Assembly (NCBI RefSeq): GCF_003574445.1
Contig: NZ_KZ984566.1
Coordinates: 55,768-119,767, forward strand
Direction of reading: 5' to 3'
Source: Streptomyces sp. YIM 130001
Lineage (GTDB): Bacteria; Actinomycetota; Actinomycetes; Streptomycetales; Streptomycetaceae
Length of the DNA: 64,000 nt
Part shown: positions 60,133 to 64,000 of the stretch, in pieces
Numbering within the stretch: the first letter of the stretch is position 1
Layout of the letters: the number at the start of each line of letters is the position of its first letter
Notes under the pieces: generated by a model
What the model was told of the DNA's origin: nothing
The model's database searches: none
Seen by the model: only the letters and a program-made list of their open reading frames with translations
Translations under genes and position numbers: made by a program

Positions 60133-62277
60133 TCAGCCGTGCAGAGCCGCCTCCTGCCCCGCGCCCGCGTCCGGCGCCGAATCCGAATCCGAATCCGTAC
60201 CCGTACCGGTAGCGGCACCGGGGCCCGAAGGCCGCCGTGCGAGCCGCCCGGGCCACCAGAAGACGCGCCCCAGATCGAGGGCGAGAGCGGGGACCAGCAC
60301 CGTACGGACCAGGAAGGTGTCGAGCAGAATGCCGACGCCGACGATCACGCCCATCTGGGCCATGGTCACCAGCGGCAGTCCGGCGAACACCGCGAACGTC
60401 GCCGCGAGCACGATGCCCGCCGAGGTGATCACACCGCCGGTGCTGGTGAGTCCTTCGAGCACGCCGCGCCGGTGGCCCAGCCGTCCGGCCTCCTCCTTCA
60501 CCCGGTGCATCAGGAAGATGTTGTAGTCGATGCCCAGGGCGACCAGGAAGACGAAGCCCATCAGCGGGATCGACCAGTCGACGCCGGCGAACCCGAAGAC
60601 GTGCTCGAAGAGCAGATTGGACCCGCCGAGCGCCGCGAGGAACGACAGCACGACGGTGGCGAGCAGCAGCAGCGGCGCGACGAGCGACCGCAGCAGCAGG
60701 ATCAGCACCCCGAGCACGACCAGCAGCACGATCGGGATCACCGTGCGCAGATCGCGGTCCGCTGCCCGCTGGGTGTCGAGGGTCTGCGCCGTGGTGCCGC
60801 CGACCAGGGCGTCCGCCCCGTCGATCTCGTGGACGGCGTCCCGCAGCCGGTCGACGGTGTCCTTCGCGACCTGACTGTCGGGCGCGTCCTCGAGGACGAC
60901 GGCGTACGACACCAGGGCGCCGTCAGGGGTGCGGTCCCCGTCCCGTACGGAAGCGACCCCGTCGGTGGCCGCGGCGGCCGCCCGCACGTCCTTGCCCCGG
61001 TCCGCCCCCGCGACGATCTCCGCCGGATCGGAGGCACCCGACGGATAGTGCGCGGAGATCCGCTCCTGGGCGACGACGGACTCGGGCTTGTCCTGGAACA
61101 TCTCGGCCTGGCTCAGCCCCATCGTGATGCCGGTGGCGCTGAGCGCGAGCACGCCGGTGACGCCGACGGACATCAGCCAGGACCAGCGCGGCCTGCGGGC
61201 CACGGCCGCCCCGATCCGCGACCAGACGGTGCGGGCCTTGCGGGCGGGCGTGCCGTGCCGCGGCACGAACGGCCAGAACACCCAGCGTCCGGCGATCACG
61301 AGCAGCGCGGGCAGCACCGTCACCATCGCGAGGAAGGCGCAGACGACACCGACGGCACCGACCAGACCGAGCGAACGCGAGGAGTTGATGTCGGCGAACA
61401 CCAGGCAGGCGAGTCCGACGGCGATGGTCCCGGCGGAGGCGAGCACGGCGGGCCCGGAGCGGCGCAGCGCGATGTGCATGGCGGTGTGCCGGTCCTCCTG
61501 CCGGTGCAGTTCCTCGCGGTAGCGGGCGATGAGCAGCAGCGCGTAGTCCGTACCGACACCGAAGACGAGGACCATCAGGATCCCGGCGCTCTGCGGGTCG
61601 ACGGGCAGCCCGGCGTGCTTCGCGAGCAGATACGTGCCGACCTGTGTGAGGACGGCCGCGAAGCCCACGGACAGCAGCGGGAACAGCCACAGGATCGGGC
61701 TCCGGTAGGTGAGCAGCAGCAGGATCGCGACGACGCTGCCGGTGGCGATCATCAGCGTGGAGTCGAGGGTGTCGAAGACGGCGACCTGGTCGGTGAGGGA
61801 TCCGGCGGGACCGCCGACCTCGATGTCCACGCCGGGCGGCGCGTTGGCGCCGGCGATGTCGCGCAGCTCGTCGATCCGGTCGGTCAGTCCGTCGCCCTGG
61901 TCGAGCGGTACGACCGTCATCAGGGCCTTGCCGTCGTCGGACGGTACGGGCGGGGCCACCTGCTCGCCCTTCGCGGCGAACGACGCGAACTCGGTGCGCT
62001 CGTCCGCGGCGAACTCGCGCGCCGCGGTGGCGTCGCCGGTGTAGACGACGACGGCGGGCATCAGCTCGTCGGTACGGAACTTCTCGAGCTCCGTGTTGAC
62101 CGCGGCGGACTCGGCGCCCCGCGGCAGGAACGCGTTGGGCCCCGACTCCTCGACGTCGCCGAGCTTGCCCGCCAGGGGGCCGAGCGCGACCGTGGCGATC
62201 AGCCAGGCGGCCAGCACGAGCCATTTGGTCCGGCGGCCCGCGGGCGCGGTCGGGAGCCGCTTGATCCAAGCGGACAT
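60133..62277 (-). CDS. MMPL-family transporter
   Basis: 714-residue RND-type exporter of the MMPL family, with 12 helices in two halves, each with a large outer loop (about residues 45-160 and 390-500). Typical stretches are LLLTYRSPILWLFPLLSVGFAAVLTQVGTYLLAKH, GVGTDYALLLIARYREEL with the conserved GxxxDY proton-relay Asp, and in the second half ALGIDYNIFLMHRVKEE. Such proteins export lipids or siderophores; the cargo is unknown. The ribosome site AAGGAGA precedes ATG 62277. The ArsR-like gene upstream on the same strand may control it. Confidence 0.92.
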   Translation of the reverse strand: MSAWIKRLPTAPAGRRTKWLVLAAWLIATVALGPLAGKLGDVEESGPNAFLPRGAESAAVNTELEKFRTDELMPAVVVYTGDATAAREFAADERTEFASFAAKGEQVAPPVPSDDGKALMTVVPLDQGDGLTDRIDELRDIAGANAPPGVDIEVGGPAGSLTDQVAVFDTLDSTLMIATGSVVAILLLLTYRSPILWLFPLLSVGFAAVLTQVGTYLLAKHAGLPVDPQSAGILMVLVFGVGTDYALLLIARYREELHRQEDRHTAMHIALRRSGPAVLASAGTIAVGLACLVFADINSSRSLGLVGAVGVVCAFLAMVTVLPALLVIAGRWVFWPFVPRHGTPARKARTVWSRIGAAVARRPRWSWLMSVGVTGVLALSATGITMGLSQAEMFQDKPESVVAQERISAHYPSGASDPAEIVAGADRGKDVRAAAAATDGVASVRDGDRTPDGALVSYAVVLEDAPDSQVAKDTVDRLRDAVHEIDGADALVGGTTAQTLDTQRAADRDLRTVIPIVLLVVLGVLILLLRSLVAPLLLLATVVLSFLAALGGSNLLFEHVFGFAGVDWSIPLMGFVFLVALGIDYNIFLMHRVKEEAGRLGHRRGVLEGLTSTGGVITSAGIVLAATFAVFAGLPLVTMAQMGVIVGVGILLDTFLVRTVLVPALALDLGRVFWWPGRLARRPSGPGAATGTGTDSDSDSAPDAGAGQEAALHG

Positions 62278-62341
62278 GGGTGGTCTCCTTCAAAGAGAAG
62301 TGGGTGTTCTGCGATGGGCTCGCGGGACGTGCTTCTGTTAC

Positions 62342-62373
62342 GCACGGCCGGGAGTTGCCGCTCCCGGCCGTGC
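62342..62373 (-). terminator. Hairpin between the small membrane protein and MMPL genes
   Basis: GCACGGCCGGGAG (62342-62354) and CTCCCGGCCGTGC (62361-62373) form a 13-bp stem with a 6-base loop. It probably ends the ArsR operon, so the MMPL gene (start 62277) has its own promoter or depends on readthrough. Confidence 0.8.
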
Positions 62374-62399
62374 CTGCGCACGGGGAACTGCGGGGCCGC

Positions 62400-62657
62400 C
62401 TACTCGACCTCGCGCATCATCTTCTCGACCGAGGAGAGGGAGGCGCGGGTCTGCGTCATCTCCTCGATGGAGCGCCGGTGCAGCTCGATGTTGTCCTCGA
62501 GCAGCTGCTGGTACTTGAGGGCCATCTGCTTGTACTGCTCCTCGCGGGAGGCGAGCATGCGGGCCCGCCAGGTCGCGGCGATCTGCCACACGACCACGAT
62601 CAGGAAAAGGAAGACACCGCCGGCGCCGATCGCTCCCGCCCAGTCTCCGCCGTTCAT
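62400..62657 (-). CDS. Small membrane protein with coiled coil
   Basis: 85 residues: one N-terminal membrane helix (AIGAGGVFLFLIVVVWQIAATW) and a charged amphipathic helix to the end (EEQYKQMALKYQQLLEDN, HRRSIEEMTQTRASLSSVEKMMREV). No known function. It overlaps the ArsR-like gene by 4 bases (ATGA), so its synthesis is coupled to the regulator; it may hold or sense the regulator at the membrane. Confidence 0.8.
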   Translation of the reverse strand: MNGGDWAGAIGAGGVFLFLIVVVWQIAATWRARMLASREEQYKQMALKYQQLLEDNIELHRRSIEEMTQTRASLSSVEKMMREVE

Positions 62658-63100
62658 CCCGAGCTCTCCTTCACAGTTGTCTGGTGCTGCCGTCCGTCGG
62701 CCTCGTCGGCCTCCGGTCCGGCTGGTGCGGACGTGTCACGGGCCGCGGTGGGCGGTGGCTCGGTGCCCGGACCCTTGGGCTTCTCGTCGCGCGGAAGTGT
62801 GGGGGCCAGGGCCGCCACGAGCCCAGGCGTGAGCGTGTAGCTGAAGTCCACGAGCTCGTAGTACTTCATCGCCTTGCCGCTCTCGGACAGTTCGAGCGAA
62901 CCGGTCACGAGCCCGGCGGCCTCCAGCCTCTGCAGGTGCATGTGCAGCAGGGGCCGGCCCATACCGATCTCGCGGGCCAGTGCGCTGACGTAGTTGCGTC
63001 CCTCGGCGAGGGCCGCGACGACGCGCAGCCGGTGCGGGTTGCCCAACGCCGAGAGGATCTTCAACAGCTCGTCCCCGGTGGGTACGGAGGCCTCGCTCAT
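62654..63100 (-). CDS. ArsR-like winged-helix regulator
   Basis: 148-residue HTH protein without metal-binding cysteines: LLKILSALGNPHRLRVVAALAEG, YVSALAREIGMGRPLLHMHLQRLEAAGLV form the winged helix (residues about 10-70), followed by a wing/dimer region (GKAMKYYELVDFSYTLTPGLV) and a disordered Pro/Glu-rich tail. ATG 63100 has GGAGG directly before it, at less than ideal spacing; ATG 63148 is the alternative. Two dyads upstream (63144-63153 and 63182-63202) may be its operators. Confidence 0.84.
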   Translation of the reverse strand: MSEASVPTGDELLKILSALGNPHRLRVVAALAEGRNYVSALAREIGMGRPLLHMHLQRLEAAGLVTGSLELSESGKAMKYYELVDFSYTLTPGLVAALAPTLPRDEKPKGPGTEPPPTAARDTSAPAGPEADEADGRQHQTTVKESSG

Positions 63101-63181
63101 GCCTCCACGGTGGGCCCGCGCCCGCCACCTGTCAAAGGAACCTGACACATGTCGGGGAAGACTGGGGGGCTCTCAGGGATA

Positions 63182-63202
63182 CCTCAGGGTTCACCCCTGA
63201 GG
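63182..63202. promoter_or_regulatory. CCTCAGGG dyad between ArsR and hemerythrin genes
   Basis: CCTCAGGG (63182-63189) and CCCTGAGG (63195-63202) flank TTCAC, and a further direct copy TCTCAGGG lies at 63171-63178. The three half-sites in 32 bases sit 80-90 bases from both divergent starts, suitable for the ArsR-like protein. Confidence 0.55.
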
Positions 63203-63290
63203 AGCGCGGGCCGGGAGTGCGGGGGACACCTGCGTGCCGCACCGGTGTGGCGGCTCCGAGCTCCTGGCCGGCCTCGCCTAGAAACTCCCC

Positions 63291-63761
63291 ATGTGCCACT
63301 ACTGCGGTTGCCGCGAGATCCCACTGATCAAGGAGTTCATCGCCGAGCACGAGCGCGTCACGGATGCCGCGGGTGACGCCGTACGCGCCCTCGACCGGGG
63401 CGACACCGACCGCGCCCACGCCCTCGTCGACGTCATGGCACGCGAGCTGACCACCCACTGGCAGGGCGAGGAGGACGGCCTCTTCGCGGTGCTGCGGGAC
63501 GACCCGGAGTACGCCGACTACATCGAGGCCCTGGTCCGCGAGCACCGGGAACTGGCGGCCCTGCTGCCCCGGCTCGACCTCGCGGACGCCAGGGACGCGG
63601 CCACCCTGCGCGAGGCGGTCGACGAACTGCACCACCACATCGCCAAGGAGGAGGACGGCCTCTTCCCCGCCTCCCTCACGGCCCTCTCCGGAGCCGACTG
63701 GAACCGTGCGATGGCGGCCTGGCGCGCGGCCCACCCCGACGCGGCACCGACGAACCCCTGA
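63291..63761 (+). CDS. Hemerythrin-domain protein
   Basis: 156-residue hemerythrin-like four-helix bundle, expected to bind a di-iron centre for oxygen, NO or redox sensing. Probable ligands are in IAEHERVT (His 20), LTTHWQGEEDGLF (His and Glu near 55-60), REHRELAALL (His near 85) and LHHHIAKEEDGLFP (near 116-121). MCHYCGCRE at the start adds three cysteines, perhaps a second metal or redox site. There is no ribosome site; TAGAAA at about 63279 suggests a leaderless transcript. It diverges from the ArsR-like regulator. Confidence 0.88.
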   Translation: MCHYCGCREIPLIKEFIAEHERVTDAAGDAVRALDRGDTDRAHALVDVMARELTTHWQGEEDGLFAVLRDDPEYADYIEALVREHRELAALLPRLDLADARDAATLREAVDELHHHIAKEEDGLFPASLTALSGADWNRAMAAWRAAHPDAAPTNP

Positions 63762-63785
63762 ACCCCCTGAACCCCCTGAACCCCC
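63759..63785 (+). repeat. Three 9-bp TGAACCCCC repeats at the hemerythrin stop codon
   Basis: TGAACCCCC occurs three times in tandem (63759-63767, 63768-63776, 63777-63785), with a further partial unit. The first TGA is the hemerythrin stop codon and the 9-base period provides further in-frame stops. Confidence 0.9.
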
Positions 63786-63796
63786 TGAACACGAAC

Positions 63797-63836
63797 GAGC
63801 CGGCGCACCCCGGAGATCTCCGGAACGCACCGGCTC
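63797..63836 (+). terminator. 40-bp near-palindromic terminator after hemerythrin
   Basis: Outer arms GAGCCGG (63797-63803) and CCGGCTC (63830-63836) enclose the perfect palindrome CCGGAGATCTCCGG (63810-63823) with few mismatches between. Confidence 0.75.
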
Positions 63837-63845
63837 GCACCGATC

Positions 63846-63866
63846 ACCCGGGCTGTCAGCCCGGGT
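63846..63866. terminator. Second hairpin, facing the right-end membrane gene
   Basis: ACCCGGGCTGTCAGCCCGGGT has 9-bp arms around TGT, 7 bases beyond the stop codon of the minus-strand gene at the right end; it likely terminates that gene. Confidence 0.75.
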
Positions 63867-63873
63867 CGGCGGG

Positions 63874-64000
63874 TCAGCTGGTCCAGAAGTCCCACCAGCG
63901 GGTCAGGATCAGCATGCCGATGATCCCGATGTGCAGCACCGGCAGCACCCACGTGAACTCGTCGAGGAAGGACCGCAGACCACGGGGAGCGGGCAGCAGT
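63874..64000 (-). CDS. C-terminal end of a membrane protein (cut by window edge)
   Basis: Too short to appear as a full gene: the last 41 codons before the TGA at 63874-63876 read LLPAPRGLRSFLDEFTWVLP, then VLHIGIIGMLILTRWWDFWTS. One hydrophobic helix and a Trp-rich end indicate an integral membrane protein whose start lies beyond 64000. The two strong hairpins to its left support a real gene end. I cannot name the family. Confidence 0.6.
   Translation of the reverse strand, partial: LLPAPRGLRSFLDEFTWVLPVLHIGIIGMLILTRWWDFWTS

Noticed and set aside
56471..60256. 1,261-residue minus-strand frame longer than the STAND ATPase gene
   Set aside because: Arg/Gly/Ala-rich translation without motifs; it is a shifted frame of the ATPase gene.
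59977..62832. 951-residue plus-strand frame
   Set aside because: Antisense to the MMPL transporter, ArsR and small membrane protein genes.
63518..63952. Minus-strand frame with VQGVQGVQG collagen-like repeat
   Set aside because: It is the complement of the TGAACCCCC repeat and of the hemerythrin gene; no ribosome site.
1..64000. CRISPR arrays, prophage, transposons, tRNA or rRNA genes
   Set aside because: No regularly spaced repeats of CRISPR type, no transposase or integrase motifs, and no tRNA-like cloverleaf or rRNA sequence noticed on either strand.

Overview
High-GC DNA with strong G/C bias at third codon positions, GTG starts, TGA stops, 4-bp overlapping operons, Hanks-type kinases, mycothiol-linked enzymes, snapalysin and a Streptomyces-type parS site point to the core chromosome of a Streptomyces species. 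Gene content (bkd genes, a divergent kinase pair, aspS, metG, PhoX) and the parS site suggest the oriC-proximal central region; the comparison with S. coelicolor is from memory and was not searched.

Layout. 1-617: non-coding DNA with degenerate repeats. 0.6-5.3 kb: molybdenum-cofactor genes (MobA-like/DUF6457 fusion, moeA), a two-helix K+ channel whose start codon lies inside a perfect parS site, and a quinone oxidoreductase. 5.5-10.7 kb: a Pro/Lys-rich surface protein, the proteasome activator bpa, and two divergent membrane Ser/Thr kinases. 10.8-16 kb: a flavin-binding protein, a NarL-type response regulator and the three-gene branched-chain 2-oxoacid dehydrogenase operon (E1 alpha, E1 beta, E2). 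16-24.4 kb: reductase, DMT transporter, GntR-MFS operon, mycothiol-dependent isomerase family protein, nitrilase-family amidase, and a tightly divergent LURP-one / thioredoxin-NHL pair. 24.4-32.3 kb: secreted DUF4232 protein, ArsR-like regulator divergent from a secreted protein across a large palindrome, M18 aminopeptidase, TAT-exported amidohydrolase, acyl-CoA dehydrogenase, SseB-like protein. 32.4-38.4 kb: pirin, AI-2E-type permease, a double-HTH MerR regulator divergent from a DUF6194 protein, and a PAS-GAF-SpoIIE phosphatase with anti-sigma kinase domain. 38.6-42.6 kb: aspS and metG flanking an Uma2 nuclease remnant. 42.8-49.4 kb: VWA protein, PhoX phosphatase behind a PHO box, LysR/snapalysin pair, a block of hairpins and a frameshifted GNAT gene. 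49.4-64 kb: membrane-anchored EEP phosphatase, DUF2975/HTH pair with a 37-bp operator, FMN reductase-DrrAB-type ABC operon, SH3 protein, a 1,091-residue STAND ATPase, MMPL transporter, ArsR with a small membrane protein, hemerythrin, and the end of a further membrane protein.

Most genes are housekeeping or widely conserved in streptomycetes; I see no prophage, insertion sequence, CRISPR array or biosynthetic cluster, and no tRNA or rRNA gene. The strongest observations are regulatory and structural: the parS site built into a translational start, the PHO box in front of phoX, several highly symmetric operators next to their probable regulators, a Gly-X-Y (collagen-like) tract in front of a small HTH protein, and two broken genes (Uma2, GNAT).
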